64,000 nt of DNA. Origin: Streptomyces aurantiacus JA 4570. GTDB taxonomy: Bacteria; Actinomycetota; Actinomycetes; Streptomycetales; Streptomycetaceae. The DNA lies in assembly GCF_000414115.1 (NCBI RefSeq), contig NZ_AOPZ01000017.1:62001-126000 (forward strand), in the 5' to 3' direction. Below are positions 24,786-33,646 of the stretch, in pieces; the first letter of the stretch is position 1, and each line of letters opens with the position of its first letter. The notes beneath the pieces were generated by a model. That model was not told the origin of the DNA and ran no database searches. It worked only from the letters and a program-made list of their open reading frames with translations. A program made the position numbers and the translations under genes.

Positions 24786-25787
24786 ATGCGCACTCCCGTA
24801 CTCGACGCGGCCACGCTCGAGAAACTCGTCGCCGCGGCCGTGGCCGCCCCTTCGATCCACAACACCCAGCCCTGGCGCTTCCGCCTCGATCCCGACGACC
24901 TCGCCGTGGAGATCCGTGCCGTGGCGCGGCGCGGGCTGCGCCACATCGACCCGACCGGCCGCGCCCTGCACCTGTCCGTGGGCTGTGCGACCTTCAATCT
25001 CCGGGTGGCGGTGGCGCACTTCGGCTGGACCTCGGTGCCCAGGCTGTTGCCGCGCCCCGACGAGCCGGACCTGCTCGCCGCCGTCCCTCTCAGCCGCACC
25101 GCCACCGGCAGCCCGACGCGCCTGTCGGACCTGTACGACGCCCTATGGCGCCGACACAGCAGCCGGTTCCCCTTCTCCGGGCGGTCGCTGCCCAGCTCCG
25201 TACTGAACGCGCTCACCGCGGCCGCGCGTGCCGAAGGTGCCGAACTGGCCCGCCCGGGGCCCGCCGAGACGGACCGTCTGCTGAGGCTCATGTGTGAGGC
25301 GGAGCGCCGCACGAGCACCGACGCCGGCCGGGCCTCGGAGAGCCGCCACTGGGTACATGGCCCGGACGGCACGGGCCTTGGCATCCAGCCCGCGGCCCTG
25401 GGGCAGCAGGACGCCCGGGAGCGGATCCCGATGCGGGACTTCGGCGCCCACCGGCATCCGGCCGTGCTCGTCAGCCGCCCCTTCGAGAAGCGCCCCTCGA
25501 TCGCCGTGCTGTCCACCGCGCGCGACCGGCGGGTGGACTGGCTACGGGCCGGACAGGCGCTCGAACGCGTGCTGTTGGTGGCCACGGCGCACGGGGTATG
25601 TGCTTCGCTGCTGCACCAGGCCCTTGAGTGGCCGGACCTGCGTGAGCGCCTGGTGAACGAACCCGGAGACCGTACCGCGCACGCTCAGATGGTGATCCGC
25701 CTCGGCTATGGTCCGGAAGGGCTGCCGTCCCCACGTCTCGCGGCGCGCCAGGTGATCACCCACGATGGATCATCAAGCCGTGGCTGA
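24786..25787 (+). CDS. Acg-family nitroreductase-like protein
   Basis: The 333-residue protein matches the Acg family: an FMN-fold N-terminus (AAAVAAPSIHNTQPWRFRLD), HLSVGCATFNLRVAVAHFG, LYDALWRRHSSRFPFSGRSL and a second nitroreductase half with DWLRAGQALERVLLVATAHG. Acg (Rv2032) and its paralogues are classic DosR-regulon members. They have an internal lid and are thought to store FMN rather than reduce nitro compounds; whether that holds here is inference. GGGGAGGAG precedes the ATG. Its last 15 nt overlap the 3' end of the convergent sensor kinase. Confidence 0.9.
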   Translation: MRTPVLDAATLEKLVAAAVAAPSIHNTQPWRFRLDPDDLAVEIRAVARRGLRHIDPTGRALHLSVGCATFNLRVAVAHFGWTSVPRLLPRPDEPDLLAAVPLSRTATGSPTRLSDLYDALWRRHSSRFPFSGRSLPSSVLNALTAAARAEGAELARPGPAETDRLLRLMCEAERRTSTDAGRASESRHWVHGPDGTGLGIQPAALGQQDARERIPMRDFGAHRHPAVLVSRPFEKRPSIAVLSTARDRRVDWLRAGQALERVLLVATAHGVCASLLHQALEWPDLRERLVNEPGDRTAHAQMVIRLGYGPEGLPSPRLAARQVITHDGSSSRG

Positions 25788-27506
25788 GCGTGCAGGTACG
25801 CGCCACACCAAACAGGTCCCTCCGCCCTCCGGGCGCTCGCGGAACGTCATCTCCCCACCGAGCACGCGGGCCCGGTCCGCCATGTTGCCCAGGCCGCTCC
25901 GCGCGGCGTTCTTCGGAATGCCGGAGCCGTTGTCCGCGACGGTGAGGGTCAACTCACCACCGGAGCAACACAGATGGACGTCCACGGACGACGCACCGGA
26001 GTGCCGGGCGGCGTTGCTGAGCGCCTCGCTGAGGACCGCGACCGCATGGTCGGCGACATCGGCCGGTACGTCGGTGTCCACGAGCCCCTCGACCCGCAGT
26101 GCGGGCGCGAAGCCGAGCGACGTGGTGGAGGCTCTGACCGTCTCCGCCACGCGGGCCCGCAGTCCCCCGTCCTCCACTGTCCCCTCGCCGTGCGTGCGCA
26201 GTCCGAAGATGGTGGAGCGGATGATCTTGATCGTGTCGTCGAGGTCGTCGACGGTGCGGGACAGCCGCTCGACGGCCTGGGGGTGGTCTACGAACCTCTG
26301 AGTGCTCTGCAGCGTCATCCCGGCGGCGAACAGCCGCTGGATGGCCAGATCGTGCAGGTCGCGGGCGATCCGGTCGCGGTCCTTCAGGAGAGCGACCTGT
26401 TCGGCGTCCTGGCGCCGCTCGGCGAGTTCCAATGCCAGCGCCGCCTGGCCCGCGAAGCCGAGCAGCGGTCCGGTGTCCGCACCGGAGAACGGCGTCCGCC
26501 CGGCCGTGCGCCCGAGTAGCAGCACCCCGCGGGCCTTGCCTCCCGCGCCGAGCGGCACAGCCACTACGGGGCCGAGCCCGGTCCACTGTGCCGCGTCCTC
26601 GCCGGTACGGGCGTCGTGCCGGATGTCGGCGCTGACCACCGGCTCGGATGTGGTGAGGGCGGCTCCGACGAAGCCGTCCTGAGCGGAGAGCCGCAGGCCG
26701 CTGCGTCGCTCCACGTCCGCTCCGACGGCGAGCACCGGCCGCAGCTCCTCGGTCCTGACCACATATTCCGCGATCATCCCCACGTCGGCCGAGACGATCT
26801 CGCGGGCTTGCTCGACGATCAGTTCCAGCACCCTCCCGCCCGGTGCGCCGGACAGCAACGCGCGGGTAACCTCCGCGCTGGCCCGCAGCCAGCGCTCACG
26901 CAGGCGGGCCTCCTCGTACAAGCGTGCGTTCTCGATGGCGACGCCGGCCGCCACTGCGAGGGTGGAGAGCACCGCCTCGTCCTCGGCGTCGAACTCGGCG
27001 GCACCACGCTTCTCCGTGAGGTACAGGTTGCCGAAGACCTGGTCGCGTACCCGGATGGGCACGCCCAGGAACGAATGCATCGGCGGGTGGTCCGCCGGAA
27101 AGCCGTGGGAAGCGGGATGCTCGGAGAGTTCCGGCAGCCGCAACGGCTGCGGATGCCGGATCAGCTCGCCAAGAATGCCATGCCCACTGGGTAGATCGCC
27201 GATCCGCGCGCGCTGTTCATCGTCGATGCCGACTGTCAGAAACTGCGCCAGCTTGCTGTCGTCTCCGATCACGCCGAGCGCACCGTACTCCGCATCCACC
27301 AGCACGACCGCGGCCTCGACGATGCGCCGCAGCACCTGCGGCAGCCCGAGCTCCCTGCCCACCGAGAGCACCGCCTCCAGCAGGCTGTGCACCCGGTCCT
27401 GTGTGCCGCGTGCCGCGTCGATCCGCGACTGCAGCTCGTCCAGCAACTCGTCCAGCCGCAGTTTGGGTAGGTGCTGGCCGGGTTCCTTCCGCGTTTCCTC
27501 ACTCAC
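25773..27506 (-). CDS. devS: DevS/DosS-like sensor histidine kinase (GAF-GAF-HisKA_3-HATPase)
   Basis: The 577-residue kinase matches mycobacterial DevS in length and order. GAF-A contains YGALGVIGDDSKLAQFLTVG and ADHPPMHSFLGVPIRVRDQV; DevS uses a histidine in this HPPM-type segment as haem ligand, so gas sensing is likely. GAF-B starts near VLELIVEQAREIVSADVGMI. The dimerisation helix has the phospho-His motif RDRIARDLHDLAIQRLFAAG. The ATPase core shows ALSNAARHSG, LTVADNGSGIP and SGLGNMADRARVLGG. The GTG at 27506 follows GGAGGAAGCG; a longer reading to 27569 lacks a ribosome site. It probably phosphorylates the DevR-like protein at 23952. Haem binding has not been shown for this protein. 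Confidence 0.9.
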   Translation of the reverse strand: MSEETRKEPGQHLPKLRLDELLDELQSRIDAARGTQDRVHSLLEAVLSVGRELGLPQVLRRIVEAAVVLVDAEYGALGVIGDDSKLAQFLTVGIDDEQRARIGDLPSGHGILGELIRHPQPLRLPELSEHPASHGFPADHPPMHSFLGVPIRVRDQVFGNLYLTEKRGAAEFDAEDEAVLSTLAVAAGVAIENARLYEEARLRERWLRASAEVTRALLSGAPGGRVLELIVEQAREIVSADVGMIAEYVVRTEELRPVLAVGADVERRSGLRLSAQDGFVGAALTTSEPVVSADIRHDARTGEDAAQWTGLGPVVAVPLGAGGKARGVLLLGRTAGRTPFSGADTGPLLGFAGQAALALELAERRQDAEQVALLKDRDRIARDLHDLAIQRLFAAGMTLQSTQRFVDHPQAVERLSRTVDDLDDTIKIIRSTIFGLRTHGEGTVEDGGLRARVAETVRASTTSLGFAPALRVEGLVDTDVPADVADHAVAVLSEALSNAARHSGASSVDVHLCCSGGELTLTVADNGSGIPKNAARSGLGNMADRARVLGGEMTFRERPEGGGTCLVWRVPARSATA

Positions 27507-27583
27507 CGCTTCCTCCGACCGGATCACACAGCCAAAGTGCGGCTCGACAGCCACGCACCTCTCTCCCACCGTACTGGTCCGTC

Positions 27584-27600
27584 AACCTCTGCGAGAGGTT
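27584..27600. other. 7-bp inverted repeat upstream of the kinase
   Basis: AACCTCT-GCG-AGAGGTT, 77 nt before the kinase start, in the 198-nt gap after the upstream USP gene. It may be an operator or a weak transcription-attenuating hairpin. No DevR-box-like dyad was found in this gap. Confidence 0.4.
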
Positions 27601-27704
27601 TCACGTACAGGCCGTAGTCATGTTGGCCAGGACCTTTTGCCGGCGTCCGGGATCAGCGGCCGGTCACCCGCCCGCGTGGGGAACCGCGGACGGACGCCCG
27701 CGCA

Positions 27705-28556
27705 CTACAGGTGCGGCACCACCGCCACCGGACATGTCGCGTGGTGGATCACCTTGTGGGTCACGGGCCCGGTCTGCGGACCGAGGCGCGGGCGCTCCCG
27801 CACCCGCCTGCCGACGACGAGCAGCCCGGCACCCGCGGCGGCCTCCAGAAGCAGAGACGCGGGGCGTCCCTTCTCGACGGTTTCCGTGACGGCGGTATTC
27901 GGGTGCTTCAGACGCCACGGTTGCAGGACGGCATCAACGAACCCCTGCCACTCCTTCATCCGTTTCGGCTCCTCCACCAAGGCGATCTCGCCCGAGCCGA
28001 TGCTTGCGGGGGACGGTTCGCTCCAGGCGTGCATCACGTGCAGCGGCACGCGGTGCAGGAGGGCGGAGGAGAAGGCGAACTCGATCACCTCGTCGCACGG
28101 TTCCGTCACGTCGATGCCCAGGACGACGGCGCCGTCCGGCTGCCACTCGACGGCCCGCACGAGCACGGCGGGGCGGGTGGTCCGTGCGACGACGCCCTGG
28201 GCGACCGAGCCGACGAGCAGTCCCGCGACCGCGCTCAGACCGCGTGAGCCGAGCACGGTCATCACCGCGTCGTCGCCCGCCCGCAGCAACGCGGCCGTCG
28301 CGGGCCCTGCGGCGTGCTCGTCCGTCAGCCGGACGGTCGGGCAGGCCGACCTCGCCCCTTCCTGGGCCTCGTCCAGGATCTGCCGGGCAAGGCGTCGTGC
28401 AACAGCACCCGCCTGTCCGGGCTCCTCGGGGCCCCGGTCCCCCGCGTGGATCAGGTGCAGCGGCACGTCACGCAGAACGGCCTCCTCCGCCGCCCACCGG
28501 GCCGCCGCCAGGCTCTCGGGCGATCCGTCGACTCCGCTGCATATCGTTCGCTCCAT
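27705..28556 (-). CDS. Universal stress protein, two tandem Usp domains
   Basis: The 283-residue protein starts TICSGVDGSPESLAAARWAA, with the nucleotide loop [20 protein letters not shown] in domain 1 and a second domain ending LLVVGRRVRERPRLGPQTGP and HKVIHHATCPVAVVPHL. The ATG at 28556 follows GGGAGG; longer readings are unsupported. It lies 23 nt downstream of GAPDH on the same strand and 198 nt upstream of the DevS-like kinase, so it probably belongs to one USP-gap-USP(-kinase) transcript. Confidence 0.9.
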   Translation of the reverse strand: MERTICSGVDGSPESLAAARWAAEEAVLRDVPLHLIHAGDRGPEEPGQAGAVARRLARQILDEAQEGARSACPTVRLTDEHAAGPATAALLRAGDDAVMTVLGSRGLSAVAGLLVGSVAQGVVARTTRPAVLVRAVEWQPDGAVVLGIDVTEPCDEVIEFAFSSALLHRVPLHVMHAWSEPSPASIGSGEIALVEEPKRMKEWQGFVDAVLQPWRLKHPNTAVTETVEKGRPASLLLEAAAGAGLLVVGRRVRERPRLGPQTGPVTHKVIHHATCPVAVVPHL

Positions 28557-28579
28557 GGCACGCGCCTCCCTCTTGCCGC

Positions 28580-29584
28580 CTACAGCCGTGCGGCCACGTA
28601 CTCGGTCAGGTCGAGCAGTCGGTTGGTGTAGCCCCACTCGTTGTCGTACCACCCGAAGACCTTCACCAGGTCGCCATGGGCCTGTGTGAGGGCGGGGTCG
28701 AACACGCAGGAGGCGGAGTCGCCGATGACGTCGCGAGAGACGATCGGGGCCCGTGACACCCGCAGGACGCCGGACAGTTCGCCGGAGGCCGCCTCGTCGA
28801 AGGCCGCGTTGATCTCCTGGGCGGTTGCCTCGCGCCGCAGCACCACGGTGAGGTCGGTCAGCGAGCCGTCCTCCACGGGCACGCGCAGCGCGAGGCCGTT
28901 CAGGGCCCCGTCCAGGTCGGGCACGATGGCGCCGACGGCGCGCGCCGCGCCCGTGCTGGTGGGGATGATGCTGAGCGCCGCGGAGCGGGCCCGGCGGAGG
29001 TCCTTGTGCGGGCCGTCGAGGAGGGCTTGGTCGTTGGTGTAGCCGTGCACGGTGGTCATCAGGCCGCGGACGATGCCGAAGTGCTCGTGCAGGACCGTCA
29101 CCATCGGAACGACACAGTTGGTGGTGCAGGAGGCGGCGGAGAGGATCTGATGCCGCCCGGGGTCGTACGTGTCCTGGTTGACGCCCATGACGACGGTGGC
29201 GTCGACTCCCTTGCCGGGGGCGGAGAGCAGCACCTTGCGAGCGCCGCCCTTGAGATGCAGGGCCGCCGCGTCGCGGTCGCGGAAGCGGCCCGTGGACTCG
29301 ACGACCACGTCCACGCGCTCCTTGCGCCAGTCCAGGGCGGCCGGATCGCGCTCCGCCGTGACCGCGACGCGGTGTCCTCCCACGGTGATCGACGTGTCGT
29401 CGTGCACGATGTCCTCCCGGAGCCTGCCGTACGTCGAGTCGTACTCCAGCAGATGCGCCATCGTCCCCACCGGGGCTATGTCGTTGACGGCGACGACGTC
29501 GACGTCCGAGCCGCGCTGCAGGACGCAGCGCAGGTAGGTACGGCCGATGCGGCCGAATCCGTTGATGCCTATGCGGACGGTCAT
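28580..29584 (-). CDS. gap: Glyceraldehyde-3-phosphate dehydrogenase
   Basis: The 334-residue enzyme oxidises glyceraldehyde 3-phosphate with NAD(P)+ and phosphate. It has the Rossmann start VRIGINGFGRIGRTYLRCVL, the catalytic motif SAASCTTNCVVPMVTVLHEH, the substrate-binding THG-like VHGYTNDQALLDG and the C-terminal WYDNEWGYTNRLLDL. The acidic VNDIAPVGTMAHLLEYDST after strand beta2 favours NAD+. Its place between two USP genes suggests a second, stress-linked GAPDH rather than the main glycolytic one, which is usually beside pgk and tpi. Confidence 0.95.
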   Translation of the reverse strand: MTVRIGINGFGRIGRTYLRCVLQRGSDVDVVAVNDIAPVGTMAHLLEYDSTYGRLREDIVHDDTSITVGGHRVAVTAERDPAALDWRKERVDVVVESTGRFRDRDAAALHLKGGARKVLLSAPGKGVDATVVMGVNQDTYDPGRHQILSAASCTTNCVVPMVTVLHEHFGIVRGLMTTVHGYTNDQALLDGPHKDLRRARSAALSIIPTSTGAARAVGAIVPDLDGALNGLALRVPVEDGSLTDLTVVLRREATAQEINAAFDEAASGELSGVLRVSRAPIVSRDVIGDSASCVFDPALTQAHGDLVKVFGWYDNEWGYTNRLLDLTEYVAARL

Positions 29585-29668
29585 GTACGGCTCCTTGTGG
29601 TCATGGTGGCGGTGACAGGCACGGCCAGTTGTCGGGTGAACCGTGTTCCGCTGATCAGCCGTGGTGGC

Positions 29669-30565
29669 TCAGTCGTGGGCGACAACGGCGATGGGGCACC
29701 TGACGTGCTGGATGGCCATGCGCGTGACGTGGCCCGTGTGGCCGCCCGCCGGGCTCCGGCGCATCTCGCGGCCGAGGACGAGCAGGCCCGCGTGTTCCGC
29801 CGCCCGCAGGACGGCGTGGACGGGACGGGTATGCTCCGCCTCCGCGTGGACGGTGACCTCCGGGTACTTGTCACGCCACGGGTCGAGCACGCTGGCCAGT
29901 GCCCACTCGGCGTCCCACCGGCCCGGCACGTACCCCTGTTCGTCCGTGCCGGCGTGGGAGTGTGGACGCCTCCAGGCGTACACCGCGTACAGAGGTGCGG
30001 CGCGGTGCCGCGCGGCCTCGAAGGCGAAGCCGAGCAGCGAGTCGCAGTCGTGCGAAAGGTCGAGGGCCAGCGCCACCGGGCGGTGCGGCGTATCGGCCGA
30101 GGTCTGCCCGTCGCCGTTCGGCACATGCTCGTCGACGGCGTCGAAACCCGCGCGAACCAGCACGACCGGCGTCCGCGCGCGTGCCACCACGGCCGTGGCG
30201 ACCGACCCTGCGAGGAGCCCGCCGAGCCCGCCGAAGCCCTGGCTGCCGAGCACCAGTGACGCTGCGGACTCCGCCTCCGCCACCAGCGCGGGAACGGGCG
30301 GCCGGCGGATCTGCTCGGCAGTGAGGCTCACCTGTGGATGCTGCGCGGCCAGCCGGTCCACGGCGGTGCGCAGGACACGCCGCGCCCAGTCCCGCGGAAC
30401 CTTCAACTCCGGCAGGTGCACCGGTTCCTCGTTCCCCGGCAGCCCCTCCCAGGCGTGCACCAGACGTAACGGGAGCCCGCGGCGTGCCGCCTCCCTGGCC
30501 GCCCAGTCCGCGGCGAAGGCGCTCTCACGTGAGCCGTCCAGGCCCACCACGATCGGCAGGACCAT
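29669..30565 (-). CDS. Universal stress protein, two tandem Usp domains
   Basis: The 298-residue protein begins LPIVVGLDGSRESAFAADWA, has LVLGSQGFGGLGGLLAGSVA in domain 1, and ends LLVLGREMRRSPAGGHTGHV with MAIQHVRCPIAVVAHD. The ATG at 30565 follows GAGGGGGTGAG. It heads the minus-strand run USP-gap-USP-kinase, with 84 nt to gap. A DevR-box-like dyad lies 53 nt upstream. The second-domain loop is less conserved than in the other copies, so nucleotide binding may be confined to domain 1. Confidence 0.9.
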   Translation of the reverse strand: MVLPIVVGLDGSRESAFAADWAAREAARRGLPLRLVHAWEGLPGNEEPVHLPELKVPRDWARRVLRTAVDRLAAQHPQVSLTAEQIRRPPVPALVAEAESAASLVLGSQGFGGLGGLLAGSVATAVVARARTPVVLVRAGFDAVDEHVPNGDGQTSADTPHRPVALALDLSHDCDSLLGFAFEAARHRAAPLYAVYAWRRPHSHAGTDEQGYVPGRWDAEWALASVLDPWRDKYPEVTVHAEAEHTRPVHAVLRAAEHAGLLVLGREMRRSPAGGHTGHVTRMAIQHVRCPIAVVAHD

Positions 30566-30618
30566 CGTCCTCACCCCCTCTTGTCGCAAGCGTCGTGCCG
30601 ACGGGGTCGCGTGTGCAG

Positions 30619-30632
30619 GGGCCACCCGGTCC
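30619..30632. promoter_or_regulatory. DevR-box-like dyad upstream of the USP-gap operon
   Basis: GGGCC-ACCC-GGTCC (outer pair extends it to 16 bp), 53 nt upstream of the USP start on the minus strand. On that strand the left arm reads GGACC. Confidence 0.45.
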
Positions 30633-30738
30633 CGTCCCGGAGCTGTTCGGCTCGCCCGCCGAGTGGTGCAGTACCCGTGGTTGACCGGGCCGCCGGGTGA
30701 CGTACTCCAGCGAGGCAGAGGCGAGCGGCCCCCGGAAG

Positions 30739-30752
30739 GGGTCGATCGGCCC
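30739..30752. promoter_or_regulatory. DevR-box-like dyad upstream of the GNAT/acyl-CoA synthetase gene
   Basis: GGGTC-GATC-GGCCC, 92 nt before the ATG at 30845. It and the copy at 30619 serve opposite strands across a 279-nt divergent region. Confidence 0.45.
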
Positions 30753-30844
30753 TCGAGCTCGTGCCCGGTCGGCCACTGCCCAGCGCAGGTGTCCGGCACG
30801 ACTCTGAAGACATCAACCGACCGAACGCCAGCGCGAGGTACACG

Positions 30845-33616
30845 ATGGCCAGCAGCGCAGCTCCCCGCTCACCCGCCACGGTCCCCGACATCGCCCATGC
30901 CCTGCTCTCCGACGGCACCACCGTTCGCATACGCCCCGGCGGACCCGCCGACCACGACGCGGTGCTTCGCCTGTACGAAGGCATGTCGCCGGAGCACCTG
31001 CGGCTGCGGTTCTTCGTGGCGAGCCACCGGTCGGCCGAGCAAGCGGCGGCGCGCGTGGCCGGCCGTAGCGTGCCGGGTAATCCGCGAAGCGCGCGCCGGG
31101 GAGGCTCCGGGTACCGCGCGCTGCTCGCCGAGCACGACGGACACCTGGTCGGGATCGCCGAGTACGAGACCACGAGCGCCGACGCCATCAATACGGGCAC
31201 CGTCACGGCCGATATCGCGCTGGCCGTCGACGGCCACTGGCACCACCGTGGCGTCGGCACCCTGCTCTTGGAGCACCTGGTGTCCGCTGCGCGCGCCGCC
31301 GGAATCACCGCGTTCACCGCCGACGCACTCGCCGAGAACCACGAGGTCCTGAAGGTCTTCGCGGATCTCGGCCTGAGTACCGCCCGCCACTTCGAGGGCA
31401 CCGAGGTCCAATGCGTCGTTCAACTCGCCCAGAGCGACGCCTATTTGACGTCCGTCGACTTCCGGGACCGCACGGCCGGAGTGGCGAGCCTGCGGCCGGT
31501 GCTGCGCCCCGAGTCAGTCGTCGTCATCGGCGCGGGCCGCAAGCCGGGCTCGGTCGGCCGGGCGATCCTGCGCAACCTGTGCACCGGCGGCTTCACCGGC
31601 CGTCTGTTCGCCGTCAACCCGAACGCCGCCACCGTCCTCGGCGTCCACACCCACCCCGACCTCGCCTCCCTGCCACACGTACCGGAACTCGCGGTGCTCG
31701 CCGTGCCCGCGGACCAAGTCCCGGCGGCCGCCGAGGAGTGCGGCAAGCTCGGCGTGGCCGCCCTCGTCAGCGTCTCCGCCGGGCTCGACGCCGCCCAGGC
31801 ACGGACGCTGCTCGACATCTGCCGGGCCCACGGGATGCGCCTGGTCGGCCCCAACTGCCTCGGTCTCGCCAACACGGAACCGGATGTGCGCTTGAACGCG
31901 ACGTTCGCGGCCGCGCACCCGCAGCCCGGAACGGCCGGAGTCGCCGTGCAGTCCGGGGGTGTGGGCATCGCACTGCTCAGCGGGCTGGCCCGACTGGGCG
32001 TGGGCGTGTCCAGCTTCGTGTCACTGGGCGACAAGTACGACGTCAGCGGCAACGACCTGCTCCAGTGGTGGGAGTGCGACGGGCGTACCGAGCTGGCGCT
32101 GCTCCACCTGGAGTCGTTCGGCAATCCCCGCGCCTTCGCGCGCACCGCACGGCGTGCCACCCGGCGGATGCCCATCCTGACGGTTGACGCGGGCCGTACC
32201 GAGGCCGGGCGGGCGGCGGCCGCCTCGCACACGTCGGCGGCCGCCACGTCGACCATGACGCGCCAGGCCCTCTTCCAGCAGGCCGGCATCACCGCCGCCC
32301 GCTCGGTCGGCGAACTCCTGGAAGCCGCCGCCCTGTTGCACAGCCAGCCACTGCCCGCCGGGACCCGCGTCGCGGTGGTGACCAACGCGGGCGGCGCCGG
32401 GGTCCTCACCGCCGACGCCTGCGCCGAAGCGGGACTTACTCTCCCGCCGCTCGGCACCGACCTCATCGACGACGTCCTCGCCGTCCTGCCCGAAGGGGCC
32501 ACCGCCACCAATCCCGTAGACGCCACCGCGGCAGTCGGCGAGGAGCAACTGCGCGCCTGCGTGCGCCTCCTCGCCGCAAGCGGCCGCGTCGACGCGGTCC
32601 TGGCGGCACTCGTGCCCACCGCGGTCGCCGCCGCGACCGGCGACGCGCTGGTCCGGTCCCTCACCCACACCCCGGACCGGCGCCGCGACCGGCCGGTCGC
32701 CGCGGTCCTGCTCGACCAGGACCTGCCGGTGCGGCTGTTGCCCGCTGAGGAAGGTACGGTCCCCGCCTACGCCGACCCGCAGGCCGCCGCCCGCGCTCTC
32801 GCCCACGCCGCCGCACGCACCCGCTGGCTCGCCCAGCCGTCCGGCACCGTGCCCGACCCCGACGGCATCGACCCGGCCCGTGCGCACACCGCCATCGATG
32901 CCTACCTGGACCGGCACCCGGAGGGCGGCTGGCTCGGCCCGCGCGAGTGCGCCGAGCTCCTGGACGCCTACGGCATCCGCCAGCTTCCCTGGGCGTGGGC
33001 CGAGACCGAGGACGACGCGGTGCTCGCCGCCGAACGCCTCAAGGGCCCCGACGGACTCGTCGTACTGAAGGCACACTGGCCCGGCCTGCTGCACAAGAGC
33101 CAGGAGCACGCGCTCCACCTCGACCTGCGCGGCGACGCCCAGGTCCGCGCCGCCTACCGGGACTTCGAGGTGCGCTTTGGCCACCTGATGACGGGCGTGG
33201 TCGTGCAGCCTCTCGCCCCGCGCGGTGTTGAGCTGTTCGCCGGGGTCGTGCAGGACGAGGTCTTCGGGCCGCTGGTGCTGTTCGGGCACGGCGGCACGGC
33301 CACCGAGGTGCTCGCCGACCACGCGGCCCGCCTCGCACCGCTCACCGACCACGACGTCCACGAACTGATCACCGCGCCCCGCTGCGCCCCGCTGCTGTTC
33401 GGCGGCGGGGGCGGCGGGCCGGTCGACCTGGAGGGCATCGAGCAACTGCTGCTGCGGCTCTCTCGACTGGCGAGCGACCTGCCGCAGCTCGCCGAAGCCG
33501 ACCTCAACCCCGTCCTCGCCCGGCCGGACCGGATCACCGCACTCGACGTGCGCGTACGCGTACTGCCACGCCGGGCCCAGGACCCCTATCTGCGACAACT
33601 GCGACGGCTCCGCTGA
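30845..33616 (+). CDS. GNAT acetyltransferase fused to ADP-forming acyl-CoA synthetase (PatA-like)
   Basis: The 923-residue protein has an N-terminal GNAT domain (DGTTVRIRPGGPADHDAVLR; acetyl-CoA loop HWHHRGVGTLLLEHLV), then a CoA-binding domain (SVVVIGAGRKPGSVGRAILR; LVGPNCLGLANT), a ligase domain (VAVVTNAGGAGVLTADACAE) and a C-terminal ATP-grasp domain (KAHWPGLLHKSQEHALHLDL). GNAT-first order is that reported for the Streptomyces lividans protein lysine acetyltransferase SlPatA; enterobacterial Pat has the reverse order. The conserved phosphohistidine of ADP-forming synthetases is present in SHTSAAAT (about His462), so the synthetase half may be active. It could acetylate metabolic enzymes, make ATP from acetyl-CoA, or both. 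Confidence 0.85.
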   Translation: MASSAAPRSPATVPDIAHALLSDGTTVRIRPGGPADHDAVLRLYEGMSPEHLRLRFFVASHRSAEQAAARVAGRSVPGNPRSARRGGSGYRALLAEHDGHLVGIAEYETTSADAINTGTVTADIALAVDGHWHHRGVGTLLLEHLVSAARAAGITAFTADALAENHEVLKVFADLGLSTARHFEGTEVQCVVQLAQSDAYLTSVDFRDRTAGVASLRPVLRPESVVVIGAGRKPGSVGRAILRNLCTGGFTGRLFAVNPNAATVLGVHTHPDLASLPHVPELAVLAVPADQVPAAAEECGKLGVAALVSVSAGLDAAQARTLLDICRAHGMRLVGPNCLGLANTEPDVRLNATFAAAHPQPGTAGVAVQSGGVGIALLSGLARLGVGVSSFVSLGDKYDVSGNDLLQWWECDGRTELALLHLESFGNPRAFARTARRATRRMPILTVDAGRTEAGRAAAASHTSAAATSTMTRQALFQQAGITAARSVGELLEAAALLHSQPLPAGTRVAVVTNAGGAGVLTADACAEAGLTLPPLGTDLIDDVLAVLPEGATATNPVDATAAVGEEQLRACVRLLAASGRVDAVLAALVPTAVAAATGDALVRSLTHTPDRRRDRPVAAVLLDQDLPVRLLPAEEGTVPAYADPQAAARALAHAAARTRWLAQPSGTVPDPDGIDPARAHTAIDAYLDRHPEGGWLGPRECAELLDAYGIRQLPWAWAETEDDAVLAAERLKGPDGLVVLKAHWPGLLHKSQEHALHLDLRGDAQVRAAYRDFEVRFGHLMTGVVVQPLAPRGVELFAGVVQDEVFGPLVLFGHGGTATEVLADHAARLAPLTDHDVHELITAPRCAPLLFGGGGGGPVDLEGIEQLLLRLSRLASDLPQLAEADLNPVLARPDRITALDVRVRVLPRRAQDPYLRQLRRLR

Positions 33617-33646
33617 GGACGCGTATCCCGCCGAGGAGGCGAAGAC

